Shown here in pieces: positions 43,881-53,176 of a stretch of DNA of 64,000 bases (within the stretch, counting starts at the first letter, position 1; every line of letters begins with the position of its first letter). Under the pieces are notes generated by a model. The model ran no database searches and was not told the origin of the DNA. It saw nothing but the letters and a program-made list of their open reading frames with translations. This DNA comes from Bacteroidota bacterium. Lineage in GTDB: Bacteria; Bacteroidota; Bacteroidia; Bacteroidales; Prolixibacteraceae. The DNA is taken from positions 1-64,000 of the forward strand of contig JAHEYT010000035.1 of the NCBI GenBank assembly GCA_023251455.1. The letters are read 5' to 3'. Position numbers and translations under genes: made by a program.

Positions 43881-45908
43881 TTATGCAAGGATTTCCTTTA
43901 CCTGGTTGTAAACATTCACGGCTGTAAAACCAAGTTTTTCGTCCAGAACGGTATAAGGGGCAGAGAATCCAAATGATTCCAATCCGAATACTTTTCCGTC
44001 GGCGCCAACCAATCCTTCAAGGTTAACAGGCAAACCGGCAGTCATACCGAATTTTTTTATTCCGGCTGGCAAAACACTTTGCTGGTATTCTTTGCTTTGG
44101 CTACGGAATAAACCTTCGGAAGGAACAGAAACGATGCGGCATTTAATACCTTCTTTTTCCAATAATGCCTGTCCTTCAACCAAAGTAGCCACTTCAGAAC
44201 CACTGGCCAAAAGGATCACATCTGGTGTGCCTTCTGAATCGGTAACAATATATGCGCCTTTAGCAGCTTGTTGCGCTTCAGCATAACGGTCGCCTTTCGA
44301 AGGAAGATTTTTGATGTTCTGGCGCGATAAAATCAGCGCAGTTGGCGTATCAATATTTTCAAGGGCAAGTTTCCATGCAACGGTTGCTTCTTCTGCATCG
44401 GCAGGACGAAGCACCAAGGTTGAATTTTTGCCGTGGTGGTTTTTCAGTTTTTCCATCAGGCGGATTTGTGCTTCCTGCTCAACTGGCTGGTGAGTTGGTC
44501 CGTCTTCACCAACGCGGAAAGCATCGTGAGTCCAAACATATTTCACAGGCAACTGCATCAGGGCAGCCATACGAACTGCAGGTTTCATGTAATCGGAGAA
44601 CACGAAGAATGTTCCGCAAACCGGAATAATACCGCCATGCAGGGCCATACCGTTCATGATACAAGCCATTGTTAATTCGCAAACGCCAGCCTGGAAGAAT
44701 GAACCAGAGAAATCACCTTTAGTGAATGCTTTGGTTTTTTTCAGGAAGCCGTCGGTTTTATCCGAATTTGAAAGGTCGGCAGAAGAAACAACCATGTTTT
44801 CAACTTCACCGGCGAAAGCAGCCAAAACAGTACTTCCGGCAGCGCGTGTAGCCGAACCAGCTTTTTGAACAATTTTGCTGAAATCAAATTCCGGAGCTGA
44901 TTTGCTGAAGAATTTAGTCAGTTTGGCAGCCAGTTCAGGATTAGCTTTTTCCCAGACTTGCTGAGCGGCTTTTTTCTGAGAAGCTGCTGCAATCAGTTCA
45001 GCTTTACGTGCATCAAACAGTGTTTGAACATCGTCAAAAATAACGAATGGGTTCTTAGGATCACCGCCCAGGTTCAGGATTGATTTTTCGTAAGAAGCAC
45101 CAGCTTCGCCTAACGGCATTCCGTGAGTTTCGCAACGGCGTTCGTAGCTCGATCCGTCTTCTTTCAAAGCGCCTTTTCCCATGATGGTTTTACCAATGAT
45201 CAGGGTTGGCTTTTCTTTTTCAGACTGAGCTTCTTTCAATGCAGCACGGATGGCGTCAGCGTTGTTGCCATCGATGGTAACAACTTTCCATCCCCATGCT
45301 TCGTATTTTTTTGCAGTATCTTCGGTAGTAACATCTTTAGTTTCAGTCGAAAGCTGAATGTCATTCGAATCGTAGAACATGATCAGGTTGTTCAGTCCGA
45401 GGAACCCGGCAATACGTCCGCCACCTTGCGAAATTTCTTCCTGAACACCACCGTCGGAAATAAATGTATACGTTTTATGAGCCATCCATTCGCCAAAACG
45501 CTCAACCATAAATCGTTCTGAAATAGCTGCACCAATTGCCATTACATGTCCTTGCCCGAGTGGACCTGATGTGTTTTCAACACCGCGTGCAGGTTCAACT
45601 TCAGGGTGACCAGGTGTTGGGCTTCCCCACTGACGGAAGTTTGAAAGTTCTTCCATGGTGTAATTTCCGGTCATCGACAGGATTGAATACAACATTGGAG
45701 ACATATGCCCCGGATCGAGGAAAAACCGGTCGCGGTTGATCCATGTCATATCACTGGGGTCGTAATTCAGGAATTCTGAATACAATACAGTTACAAAGTC
45801 AGCACCACCCATTGCACCACCAGGATGACCAGATTTGGCCTTTTCAACCATTGAAGCCGAAAGGATTCTCACATTATCGGCAGCTTTTGTTACAAGATTT
45901 TTTTCCAT
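43881..45908 (-). CDS. tkt: Transketolase
   Basis: A 675-residue cytoplasmic enzyme of the pentose phosphate pathway, moving two-carbon ketol units between sugar phosphates with thiamine diphosphate and Mg2+. Visible are the N-terminal KSGHPGGAMGGADFVTVLYSEFLN, the central TPP region FISDGGVQEEISQ, the pyrimidine-domain segment ELTMACIMNGMALHGG, and HDAFRVGEDGPTHQPVEQEAQIRLMEKL, the transketolase signature with the catalytic His and Glu. Length is normal. It would process arabinose and xylose released by the polysaccharide locus, though it is a core gene and not obviously coregulated. Confidence 0.97.
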   Translation of the reverse strand: MEKNLVTKAADNVRILSASMVEKAKSGHPGGAMGGADFVTVLYSEFLNYDPSDMTWINRDRFFLDPGHMSPMLYSILSMTGNYTMEELSNFRQWGSPTPGHPEVEPARGVENTSGPLGQGHVMAIGAAISERFMVERFGEWMAHKTYTFISDGGVQEEISQGGGRIAGFLGLNNLIMFYDSNDIQLSTETKDVTTEDTAKKYEAWGWKVVTIDGNNADAIRAALKEAQSEKEKPTLIIGKTIMGKGALKEDGSSYERRCETHGMPLGEAGASYEKSILNLGGDPKNPFVIFDDVQTLFDARKAELIAAASQKKAAQQVWEKANPELAAKLTKFFSKSAPEFDFSKIVQKAGSATRAAGSTVLAAFAGEVENMVVSSADLSNSDKTDGFLKKTKAFTKGDFSGSFFQAGVCELTMACIMNGMALHGGIIPVCGTFFVFSDYMKPAVRMAALMQLPVKYVWTHDAFRVGEDGPTHQPVEQEAQIRLMEKLKNHHGKNSTLVLRPADAEEATVAWKLALENIDTPTALILSRQNIKNLPSKGDRYAEAQQAAKGAYIVTDSEGTPDVILLASGSEVATLVEGQALLEKEGIKCRIVSVPSEGLFRSQSKEYQQSVLPAGIKKFGMTAGLPVNLEGLVGADGKVFGLESFGFSAPYTVLDEKLGFTAVNVYNQVKEILA

Positions 45909-45997
45909 TTTTATTATTTAGACGAATAAATATTTTAGTTAGCCTTAATCAAATGCTTGTGCCAGAAAAGACAACGAGCAACTTGTATATACAAGAT

Positions 45998-46041
45998 AAT
46001 ACCCGGCAAATATAGTAATTACACTAACTTTACCGGGTATT
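45998..46041 (-). terminator. Hairpin downstream of serA (possible terminator)
   Basis: AATACCCGG (45998-46006) pairs perfectly with CCGGGTATT (46033-46041) around a 26-base loop. It is near the 3' end of serA, but it lacks a strong T run on the minus strand. Confidence 0.35.
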
Positions 46042-46069
46042 TCTACGATAATTGGTTGAAAATTTAATA

Positions 46070-47242
46070 TTATTTTGGAGGAAGTATCCGAACCATAATA
46101 ACACCTTCGATGGCAGAGATCATATCCTTAACCGCAGCAGGAACCGATCCGTCGATATCGATGATGTTGTAGGCAATTTCATCTTTGTTCCGGTTCAGCA
46201 TATTCGAAATATTCAGTCCTTCGTGAGCAAGTAAAGCTGAAATCTGGCTTACCATTTTAGGAATATTTTTGTTGGCAACCACAATGCGTGTTCCGCCATT
46301 ACGCTCCATTTCGGTGGTCGGGAAATTCACTGAATTTACAATGTTCCCGTTTTCAAGATAATCGATGATTTGATTCACCGCCATGATGGCGCAATTGGTT
46401 TCCGATTCTTCAGTTGATGCACCAAGATGAGGAATTGCGATGATATTCTTTACATTGATCAGCTCATCTTCAGGGAAGTCAGTCACATACTTGCCAACTT
46501 TTCCTGATTCGATAGCCGCCATAATGTCTGCATTATTTACGAGGCCGCCACGAGCAAAATTTAAAATCTTCACGCCGGGTTTCATCATTTTCAGCTTGTC
46601 GCTGTTGATGAATCCTTTAGTTTCGGGTAACTGTGGAATATGGAGGGTCACAAAATCGGCATTAGCAAGCAAGGATTCCATTCCTTCAGCTTTTTTTACA
46701 TTCCGGCTAAGTTTCCATGCATAATTTACTGAGATGTAAGGATCGTAACCCAAAACGTTCATTCCCAAAGCCTGAGCGGCATTGGCAACTAAAACGCCGA
46801 TAGCACCTAATCCAATAACAGCAAGGGTTTTTCCTCGTATTTCAGTTCCACCAAAATTCGATTTTCCTTTTTCAACAAGTCCGGGAACCTCGGCTCCTTT
46901 TCCTTTTAATCCTTTGGCCCACTCGATTGATCCTGCGATATCGCGCGAGGCAAGAAGCATGGCAGCCAAAACGATTTCTTTTACTGCATGTGCGTTTGCT
47001 CCGGGAGTATTGTAAACTACGATTCCTTTTTCGGTGCATTTCTCAATTGGAATATTATTTACGCCGGCACCGGCACGCGCAATGGCTAACAAACTTGATG
47101 GTAATTCCAGGTCGTGCATAGCCTGACTGCGAACAATTATGGCATCAGGAGCCGAAAATTCGCTGGCAATTTCATATTGGTCAAGTGGAAATATTTTCAA
47201 TCCTTCAGGATCGATCTTATTCAAAGTCTGAATTTTATACAT
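46070..47242 (-). CDS. serA: D-3-phosphoglycerate dehydrogenase
   Basis: A 390-residue NAD-dependent dehydrogenase, first step of serine synthesis. Substrate-domain residues include ARAGAGVNNI. The nucleotide-binding motif is GLGAIGVLVANAAQALG. Catalytic segments are FARGGLVN (Arg), FPEDEL (Glu) and IPHLGASTEESE (His). The last 80 residues (TRIVVANKNIPKMVSQISALLAHEGLNI) are an ACT regulatory domain, which usually binds serine. The neighbouring phosphoserine aminotransferase gene often found with it is not in the window. A perfect palindrome AGGCAATTGCCT lies about 90 bases upstream. Confidence 0.95.
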   Translation of the reverse strand: MYKIQTLNKIDPEGLKIFPLDQYEIASEFSAPDAIIVRSQAMHDLELPSSLLAIARAGAGVNNIPIEKCTEKGIVVYNTPGANAHAVKEIVLAAMLLASRDIAGSIEWAKGLKGKGAEVPGLVEKGKSNFGGTEIRGKTLAVIGLGAIGVLVANAAQALGMNVLGYDPYISVNYAWKLSRNVKKAEGMESLLANADFVTLHIPQLPETKGFINSDKLKMMKPGVKILNFARGGLVNNADIMAAIESGKVGKYVTDFPEDELINVKNIIAIPHLGASTEESETNCAIMAVNQIIDYLENGNIVNSVNFPTTEMERNGGTRIVVANKNIPKMVSQISALLAHEGLNISNMLNRNKDEIAYNIIDIDGSVPAAVKDMISAIEGVIMVRILPPK

Positions 47243-47598
47243 ACGATTAAGATTTTAAGGATATAACTGTTTTTGGTCTTTTATGACGTTAAAGTATGAC
47301 AAATATCACAATTATATTTAAGATTTGAAGGCAATTGCCTGAAAAAAATGTCAGAATGAAACTGAAAAACAACTAATCCTGAGATATTCAAAGTAGTGTC
47401 TCCGAACCTGATTTGTATTGGGTTGAATGATGCTGTACATCTGTTAATTTGAATGTTATCATCTCAATCTGTAAACTCTGATTCATGTTTAACTGTTTTA
47501 AAATTTCTGAATGATGATTCGTTTAAAATATCAGTTCCTGACAGGATTGACATTTTTTGTTACAAAATTCATTTCCTTTGACAACTAATTTTGTGAAG
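47243..47598. other. Divergent intergenic region, serA and membrane-protein gene
   Basis: 356 AT-rich bases. AGGCAATTGCCT at 47329-47340 is a perfect 12-base palindrome that could be an operator. TTGACA at 47547-47552 with TTCCTTTG at 47573-47580 (20-base spacer) is a plausible promoter for the rightward gene. I found no gene or other repeat. Confidence 0.4.
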
Positions 47599-48030
47599 AT
47601 GTATTTGAACCAAGTTATTCCCCGGGTCTCGAAACAATATTTGCTTTTGATTGCTGCGTTAGTTTGGACTTTTGCCGGAGGAATGTTGTTGTACCGTGGA
47701 TTTACGATTAACCATCCGTTACCATCGCATTGGAAAATTGAATTTTTCGGGTGTGCAATTGCGGGATTGCTATTTTTTGTGCTTTTATTCAACCAGATTT
47801 CAGCAAAACATGTGCTTCGGATTAAAAATTTACCCAACGAACGGCTAGTAATTTTTTCCTTTTTTAACCTGAAAAGTTACCTGATGATGTTTGGAATGAT
47901 TTCAATGGGAATAATGCTTCGTAAAACGGAAGTGGTTTCACCCGAGTACCTTTCTTTCATGTATGTTACCATGGGAATTCCGCTGTTGATGTCTTCCTTC
48001 CGGTTTTATCATACTTTTTTCAATTCCTGA
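47599..48030 (+). CDS. Small four-helix membrane protein of unknown function
   Basis: A 143-residue protein with four hydrophobic segments: YLLLIAALVWTFAGGMLLY, FFGCAIAGLLFFVLLF, YLMMFGMISMGIMLR and LSFMYVTMGIPLLMSSF. The ATG at 47599 (MYLNQVIPRVSKQ) is preferred to an in-frame TTG at 47557 because it gives the first helix a short charged N-terminus and leaves room for the promoter at 47547-47580. I recognise no family or functional residue. It stands alone and is followed by an intergenic repeat. Confidence 0.7.
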   Translation: MYLNQVIPRVSKQYLLLIAALVWTFAGGMLLYRGFTINHPLPSHWKIEFFGCAIAGLLFFVLLFNQISAKHVLRIKNLPNERLVIFSFFNLKSYLMMFGMISMGIMLRKTEVVSPEYLSFMYVTMGIPLLMSSFRFYHTFFNS

Positions 48031-48080
48031 AATTTGATACTAAGTAATTAGAATAATATAATGTTGTAGTGAATTTTTGT

Positions 48081-48165
48081 CACCCCTAAATCCCCTAGAG
48101 GGGACTTTGCTCATTCCTAATCGGTTCCGTTATTCACAGCCAGAGCCCCTTCTGGGGTTTGGGGT
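48081..48165. repeat. Inverted intergenic repeat (CCCCTAAATCCCC / GGGGTTTGGGG type)
   Basis: CACCCCTAAATCCCCTAGAG begins the left arm (48081-48109), and GAGCCCCTTCTGGGG plus TTTGGGGT forms the right arm (48142-48165). Each arm also folds on itself (CCCCTAGAGGGG; CCCCTTCTGGGG). It is a known style of dispersed repeat between Bacteroidota genes, as I recall. It lies between two convergent genes. Confidence 0.6.
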
Positions 48166-48196
48166 AAAAAATGCGACTCCAAATAGTTTACAGTAC

Positions 48197-48937
48197 TTAT
48201 TTGTCTTTCAGACAAGTTAAAACCAATGGCAAGCTCGTTGCTTTTAGAGGTTCTCGATTAAAACTGCCGAAGAATTCAATGGATGTGAATCCAGCTTCTT
48301 CCAATAATTCCTGAAGTTTATTTTGCCTGATGGCATAGAGTTTAGTGGAGTTTTTAATTTCCTGACCAGTTGATTTGACTATCAGTTTTGTATTGAAATC
48401 AATCAATCCTGATTCATCGCCAAACTCATAATTTCGTTCAAAACGGATGTGCTCGTTGTCAATTAATGGAAGCGTTTTTACCTGATTTTCGTGAATATAC
48501 AGATAATTCAAAATTTGGATGGTAAGTTTTCCTTCAGGGGATAGAACCTTGAAGGCGGCTTGAATAAATTTCCGAATATCCTCGTCGTTCAGTAAATGAA
48601 CCAGCGTGTTTCCGAAGCAGATAACTGTATCGAAATAGGCTTCCGGAAATCGTTCGTTGATTTGGCGCATATCCAATTGTTCAAATACCGGAAACATAGA
48701 CTCTTCCTGTTTGGTTTTCTGCGCAATCTGAATCATTTGAGGATCAAAATCGAATGCCCAGGTTGGAAAACCGAAATGGGTGAGGGCAAACGCCAACTCA
48801 CCTGTGGCGCAGCCAACATCCAATACCCGTGCTCCATTGTAAGGAAGAACATGCCTCAGAAATTCGATTTGTGCCGGGTTGAACGGAAAAATATGTTGAT
48901 AGTGTGGGGCAATGCTGGTGTAAAATTGTGAAGACAT
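48197..48937 (-). CDS. Class I SAM-dependent methyltransferase
   Basis: A 246-residue soluble Rossmann-fold methyltransferase. Motif I is ARVLDVGCATGELAFAL, the acidic ligand after strand 2 is in WAFDFDPQMIQIAQ, and motif IV is FDTVICFGNTLVHLL. The substrate cannot be deduced. The C-terminal part (STKLYAIRQNKLQELLEEAGFTSIEFFGSFNREP) matches the usual small-molecule methyltransferase layout. It lies 24 bases downstream of the CPBP-like gene on the same strand, so the two may be cotranscribed. Confidence 0.9.
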   Translation of the reverse strand: MSSQFYTSIAPHYQHIFPFNPAQIEFLRHVLPYNGARVLDVGCATGELAFALTHFGFPTWAFDFDPQMIQIAQKTKQEESMFPVFEQLDMRQINERFPEAYFDTVICFGNTLVHLLNDEDIRKFIQAAFKVLSPEGKLTIQILNYLYIHENQVKTLPLIDNEHIRFERNYEFGDESGLIDFNTKLIVKSTGQEIKNSTKLYAIRQNKLQELLEEAGFTSIEFFGSFNREPLKATSLPLVLTCLKDK

Positions 48938-48961
48938 AAAATATCTGTAAATGGTTATTAT

Positions 48962-49453
48962 TTAGAGATTAGCCTTATCAGCTATAGCTGCTATGAAGAA
49001 AGCCAATCCGTTTCTTAAGGAATGAATTAATGTAGTTGACCAAAATGCTATTTTGGGTGTTTTGCTGTAGAAAAAATAGGTATATCCCAGGATTAATCCT
49101 ACAGAAAATGCAAAAATCATATATTGTAAGCTATAAGTATGACATAGTCCAAACACGATTGCTGAAGTAAAAATATAAAGCCCATATTTGTTTCTTGTCA
49201 AATTCCATTTTTGTATAAGCCAAAAGGGTAAGTATTGATTCATTAAGGTTTCAAGGATAGGCACCAAAACAATAATTAAAAACCATGAACTGACATCTGG
49301 CCCATTGGTGCTATCTGACGGTTTGTCGGCCCAAAATAAAAGAGGTAAAACACAAAGGACAATCAGAAATGAAGAAATATAAAACGCAACGATCTGGACC
49401 CAATATGGTTTTCGCTTTAGTTTTAATGTCATTCTCCAAACCATAGATTTCAT
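48962..49453 (-). CDS. CPBP-like intramembrane protein with incomplete active site
   Basis: A 163-residue membrane protein with four to five hydrophobic segments. The order of motifs fits the CPBP (CAAX protease and bacteriocin-processing, Abi) family: VPILETLMNQ in place of EExxxR, FGLCH (FxxxH), and LIHSLRNGLAF (HxxxN-like). The first motif has a single Glu and lacks the second Glu and the Arg, so protease activity is doubtful, although both His motifs remain. It is shorter than typical members (about 220 residues or more). The gene sits between the HD-domain phosphodiesterase and the methyltransferase on the same strand. Confidence 0.65.
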   Translation of the reverse strand: MKSMVWRMTLKLKRKPYWVQIVAFYISSFLIVLCVLPLLFWADKPSDSTNGPDVSSWFLIIVLVPILETLMNQYLPFWLIQKWNLTRNKYGLYIFTSAIVFGLCHTYSLQYMIFAFSVGLILGYTYFFYSKTPKIAFWSTTLIHSLRNGLAFFIAAIADKANL

Positions 49454-49501
49454 TCTTTTATTCTATTTGAGGTAATCAATTTAGAAATGATTGAGTCGAA
49501 G

Positions 49502-51565
49502 TTATTTTGGATACTCAATTCGTACATGATAAATACTGACCAGTTTATCGAGCAAGGTGCTTTTCAGGATTGTAATATCACGCAAAGTCAGATCGGCATC
49601 GATCAGCTGGTTCGATTTGATTTTTTGTTCAACCAAATTTTCTATCATTTCACTAAATGTGGCTGCCGATTTTTCCTTTAGACTGTGCGCCGTGGCTTCA
49701 ACTCCATCGACAAGCATCAATACAGCCATTTCTTTGCTATGTGGCAATGGCCCGGGATACGAGAAAAGGGTGGTGTCAACCTCCATTCCCGGATTTTCTA
49801 TCTGATACTTCTTGTAAAAATAATTGGATTGCGTTGTTCCGTGATGTGTTGTGATGAACGAAATCAGAACTTCAGGCAATTTGTATTTTCGGGCAAGCTG
49901 GACTCCGTATGTTACGTGATCAATAATGATGACAGCGCTCTTCAGATAATCCAAACTATCATGCGGATTCATGCCAGCTACCTGGTTTTCGATAAAATAA
50001 TCCGATTTGTAGGTTTTTCCAATGTCGTGGTACAATGCTCCTGCATATACTAAATATGGGTTCCCCCCAATGCGTTGAATAACTGCTTCAGCCAGGTTTG
50101 CAACCTGAAGTGAATGTTGAAAGGTTCCCGGAGCTTCCTCGGCGAGCTTGCGTAACAATGGCTGATTGGTGTTCGATAGTTCTATAAGTGTAACGTCAGA
50201 CACAAATCCGAATATTTTTTCAAATATATAAATGAGCGGATATGTGATGAAAATGAAAAAGCTGCTGAAACCAAACCATTTGAGGGTAGTCCAGTTAATG
50301 GTTTTTAAACTGCCCTCCTGAACCAAAGCCAGGGCAACATATACAATTGAATACGCCAGAAATACCCAAAACCCAGAAAGTACAATGTGCGATCGTTTAT
50401 GCAGTTTGTTCAGGCTGAAAACAGCAATAATACCGGCGATCATCTGCAAAATAATAAATTCATAGCTGTTTGGAGCAAAATAACCAATAAGTAAGGTGGT
50501 GATCATCAAGGAGAAAATGGCAGTTCGCGAATCGAAAAATATCCGAACCAAAATTGGCAGTATAGCCATGGGAACTATGTAGATGCTGATTGTCTCTATT
50601 TTGGTTGCAATAGCGGCCATGAAAACCATGATCACAATCATCAGGATGATAAAGGTCAGTTTTCGTTTATGGTCGAATAATTCGCGGCGATAAAAAATTA
50701 AATACAGGAACATCAGGGCAATTAGTGCGGAAATGATAACAATGCGGCCTGCTAAAACCAGAAAATATTCGATGTTGTCGCCACGTTTAGTCTCGTAAGT
50801 TTTTTTCAGCGATTCGAGAATGATATATTTTTCGGCACCCACTAAATCGCCCTGAAAGATGATTCGTTCGCCTGCCTGAATCATTCCTTTGGTTGAAGAA
50901 AGTTCATCGAGCAGCTGTTTACGTTCATTTTGATTAAGCTTTTCATCAAAACTCAGATTTTCGGTTATATAATCGCTTAAATTTAGTTTTTGAATCAGAT
51001 CCGGATAATATTTGCCAGTCAGTTTTCGAATGGTGTCATTCAATTCCAGATAGGCCGTTTTGATGGAATGTAGCTTTTCTAGAGGAATCTTGATGGCTTT
51101 ATTTCCCCTGATTTGCCTGATTTCCGACTTCCCGTTCAATTCCGGATAAGAGCTGATGGATTGAGACAGAATTCCCGAATCGTACATATTTTGCAGGATT
51201 TCAGGAAAAGTTGAAATCGATTTTATTGTTTTAAGTTCTGGATGGGTATCAGTCAATTTGGATAAGCTGGCAGAAAATTCTTTGATTTTGGTCGTTTCAA
51301 CTAAAGTGTCTAATGTGAAGTATGGGAGGTAAGTAGTTAGTAACGAGTCGTTTTCTAGTTTTATTTCAGCATCAGTTTTCAGAATTGCAAAGTTGAACGG
51401 AGCAATCAGGGTTTCATGCCTCCATGGACTTCCCTTCTGAAATTCGTATTTGAAGCGGCTTTCACCCGGAAATACAAAAAAGATCAAGCCAATACCGGCA
51501 ACAAATACCATTAATAGATAAAAAAGATGGTATGAATGGTTCAGTTGGGTTAATAACTTTTTCAT
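49502..51565 (-). CDS. 7TM-HD family phosphodiesterase (PgpH-like)
   Basis: A 687-residue inner-membrane protein: a first membrane helix (LFYLLMVFVAGIGLIFFVF), a long extracytoplasmic 7TMR-HDED domain (about 40-285), seven close-packed helices from roughly residue 295 to 465, and a cytoplasmic HD domain with AGALYHDIGKTYKSDYFIENQ and the later metal-binding HHGT. In Firmicutes this architecture (PgpH) hydrolyses cyclic di-AMP. The same role is likely here but not proven. The start at 51565 (MKKLLTQLNHSYHLF) is preferred. An ATG at 51679 would overlap the divergent peptidase region. Confidence 0.92.
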   Translation of the reverse strand: MKKLLTQLNHSYHLFYLLMVFVAGIGLIFFVFPGESRFKYEFQKGSPWRHETLIAPFNFAILKTDAEIKLENDSLLTTYLPYFTLDTLVETTKIKEFSASLSKLTDTHPELKTIKSISTFPEILQNMYDSGILSQSISSYPELNGKSEIRQIRGNKAIKIPLEKLHSIKTAYLELNDTIRKLTGKYYPDLIQKLNLSDYITENLSFDEKLNQNERKQLLDELSSTKGMIQAGERIIFQGDLVGAEKYIILESLKKTYETKRGDNIEYFLVLAGRIVIISALIALMFLYLIFYRRELFDHKRKLTFIILMIVIMVFMAAIATKIETISIYIVPMAILPILVRIFFDSRTAIFSLMITTLLIGYFAPNSYEFIILQMIAGIIAVFSLNKLHKRSHIVLSGFWVFLAYSIVYVALALVQEGSLKTINWTTLKWFGFSSFFIFITYPLIYIFEKIFGFVSDVTLIELSNTNQPLLRKLAEEAPGTFQHSLQVANLAEAVIQRIGGNPYLVYAGALYHDIGKTYKSDYFIENQVAGMNPHDSLDYLKSAVIIIDHVTYGVQLARKYKLPEVLISFITTHHGTTQSNYFYKKYQIENPGMEVDTTLFSYPGPLPHSKEMAVLMLVDGVEATAHSLKEKSAATFSEMIENLVEQKIKSNQLIDADLTLRDITILKSTLLDKLVSIYHVRIEYPK

Positions 51566-51727
51566 AAGTTCTGGATTTTGAAAACCGCTGCAATTTAGAA
51601 AGTAACTGTTAAGTTTTATCTTTGATAAACTAAAATTAATAAAATCTTCGAAGTTTCGGGCAATCGGAGTATTTTGCATCGGTTTTGTGAATTCGCCAGA
51701 TTGAACGCTCCAATAATATTTTACACT

Positions 51728-52516
51728 ATGAATTACGGCATTTCAGGTTTGAGTATTATTCCTGTTCGCAGGGAACCATCGGAACAAAGCGAAATGATAA
51801 CCCAGATTTTATATGGCGAGCATTTCATCGTCAACGAAATTATGCTTGGTTGGGCCCATGTGAAACTGGCTTTTGATGGTTGCGATGGTTGGGTCGATAT
51901 GAAAATGATCACACCGCTTCCTGAAAAGTCGTATCAGAAAATTGACCACGCTCCATTTGCCGTTAGTACCGATATTTTCAATATTATTCCGGTTAACGCA
52001 GAACAGACAATGATGATTGTTGCCGGAAGTACACTGCCTTGCTGGCGCCCTTATCTGAAAGAGTTCTCAATTCAGTATGAAGTTTTTCAATACAGCGGCA
52101 ATTTCACTTACCGCAAGCCGCCTAATGTGAGGAAAGTGATGATCGATCAGGCATTAAAATATTTCAATGCACCGTATTTATGGGGTGGTCGTTCGCCTTT
52201 GGGAATTGATTGCTCAGGACTTACTCAGATTATCTACAAAATGGCAGGATATGCTATCCCACGCGATGCCAGTCAACAGGTTCACTGCGGAAAAGCGCTC
52301 AGTTTTGTTGAGGAAACTAAGCCTGGAGATCTCGCTTTTTTTGATGACGACGAAGGCCGGATTGTCCATGTAGGCATTATCTGGGAAAAGAATAAAATTA
52401 TTCATGCTTCGGGACAGGTGCGAATCGATAATGTTGATCAGTTTGGAATTTTTAATGTTGATACCAAACGATACACGCATCAAATGCGCGTGATGAAACG
52501 GATTATTAAGGATTAG
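51728..52516 (+). CDS. NlpC/P60 (C40) peptidase with SH3 domains
   Basis: A 262-residue protein. The N-terminal half has bacterial SH3-like segments (ISGLSIIPVRREPSEQSEMITQILYGE and WAHVKLAFDGCDGWVD). The C-terminal half is the NlpC/P60 domain with Cys162 in GIDCSGLTQ, the His in RIVHVGII and a third polar residue probably in IIHASG. Such enzymes cut peptidoglycan stem peptides, often between D-Glu and the diamino acid, and the short form is usually cytoplasmic and used in muropeptide recycling. No signal peptide is visible from the ATG at 51728, in keeping with that. AnmK, another recycling enzyme, lies 3 kb away. Confidence 0.92.
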   Translation: MNYGISGLSIIPVRREPSEQSEMITQILYGEHFIVNEIMLGWAHVKLAFDGCDGWVDMKMITPLPEKSYQKIDHAPFAVSTDIFNIIPVNAEQTMMIVAGSTLPCWRPYLKEFSIQYEVFQYSGNFTYRKPPNVRKVMIDQALKYFNAPYLWGGRSPLGIDCSGLTQIIYKMAGYAIPRDASQQVHCGKALSFVEETKPGDLAFFDDDEGRIVHVGIIWEKNKIIHASGQVRIDNVDQFGIFNVDTKRYTHQMRVMKRIIKD

Positions 52517-52676
52517 ATGATTTGAAAATTTGAAGATTTGCAAATGAGACTTGCGGGTTAAATTGCTAAATGGTTAGCATGGTTAGTTAACAATTCAGCA
52601 ATTAAACAATTTAACCGTTTTTCAACTCCGAACTTTAGGCACTTCGAATTCCGAACTCATAATTTATAACTCATAA

Positions 52677-53096
52677 ATGTTCACCTATTCTTATCCCCGT
52701 CCGGCAGTTACTGTTGATGCCATTTTAGTCAGTCCTCAGAATTCAGTTTTGTTGATTGAACGAGGTCGTGAACCTTTCAAAGGTAAATGGGCGCTTCCGG
52801 GTGGATTCATCGACATGGATGAAGAGCTTGAAACTGCCTGCCAACGTGAGTTGGAAGAAGAAACTGGTCTAAAGATGGGGGAGTTGAAGCAATTTCGTGC
52901 CTATGGCGGAGTAAATCGTGATCCGCGTCACCGCACTATTTCAGTGCTTTTTTATGCTTTTACTGAAGACGAATTAGCTGCTTGTGCAGGCGATGATGCA
53001 GCCAATGCACGATGGTTTCCGCTCAATCAACTTCCAGAGCTGGCTTTCGACCATCGTCAGATTCTGGAGGAATTTAAAGCAGGGGTATTGAAATAA
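52677..53096 (+). CDS. NUDIX hydrolase
   Basis: A 139-residue cytoplasmic hydrolase of nucleoside diphosphates linked to another moiety. The Nudix box is complete: GGFIDMDEELETACQRELEEETGL (Gx5Ex7REUxEExGU). The start MFTYSYPRPAVTVDAILVSPQ and the segment ERGREPFKGKWALPGG recall ADP-ribose pyrophosphatase and MutT-like branches. The substrate is unknown. A terminator at 53115-53147 separates it from the convergent fabD gene. Confidence 0.95.
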   Translation: MFTYSYPRPAVTVDAILVSPQNSVLLIERGREPFKGKWALPGGFIDMDEELETACQRELEEETGLKMGELKQFRAYGGVNRDPRHRTISVLFYAFTEDELAACAGDDAANARWFPLNQLPELAFDHRQILEEFKAGVLK

Positions 53097-53114
53097 ATAT
53101 CCGATACAACATAA

Positions 53115-53147
53115 AAAAGACTGTCAGCACATTGCCGACAGTCTTTT
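53115..53147. terminator. Bidirectional terminator between NUDIX and fabD
   Basis: AAAAGACTGTC (53115-53125) pairs perfectly with GACAGTCTTTT (53137-53147). The A and T tracts at the stem edges suit termination in both directions. Confidence 0.85.
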
Positions 53148-53176
53148 ACTATTTTCGATTGACTAATTTCTAATGA

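Noticed and set aside
47557-47598. TTG start for the four-helix membrane protein
   Set aside because: It would overlap the likely promoter (47547-47580) and adds an unlikely N-terminal extension.
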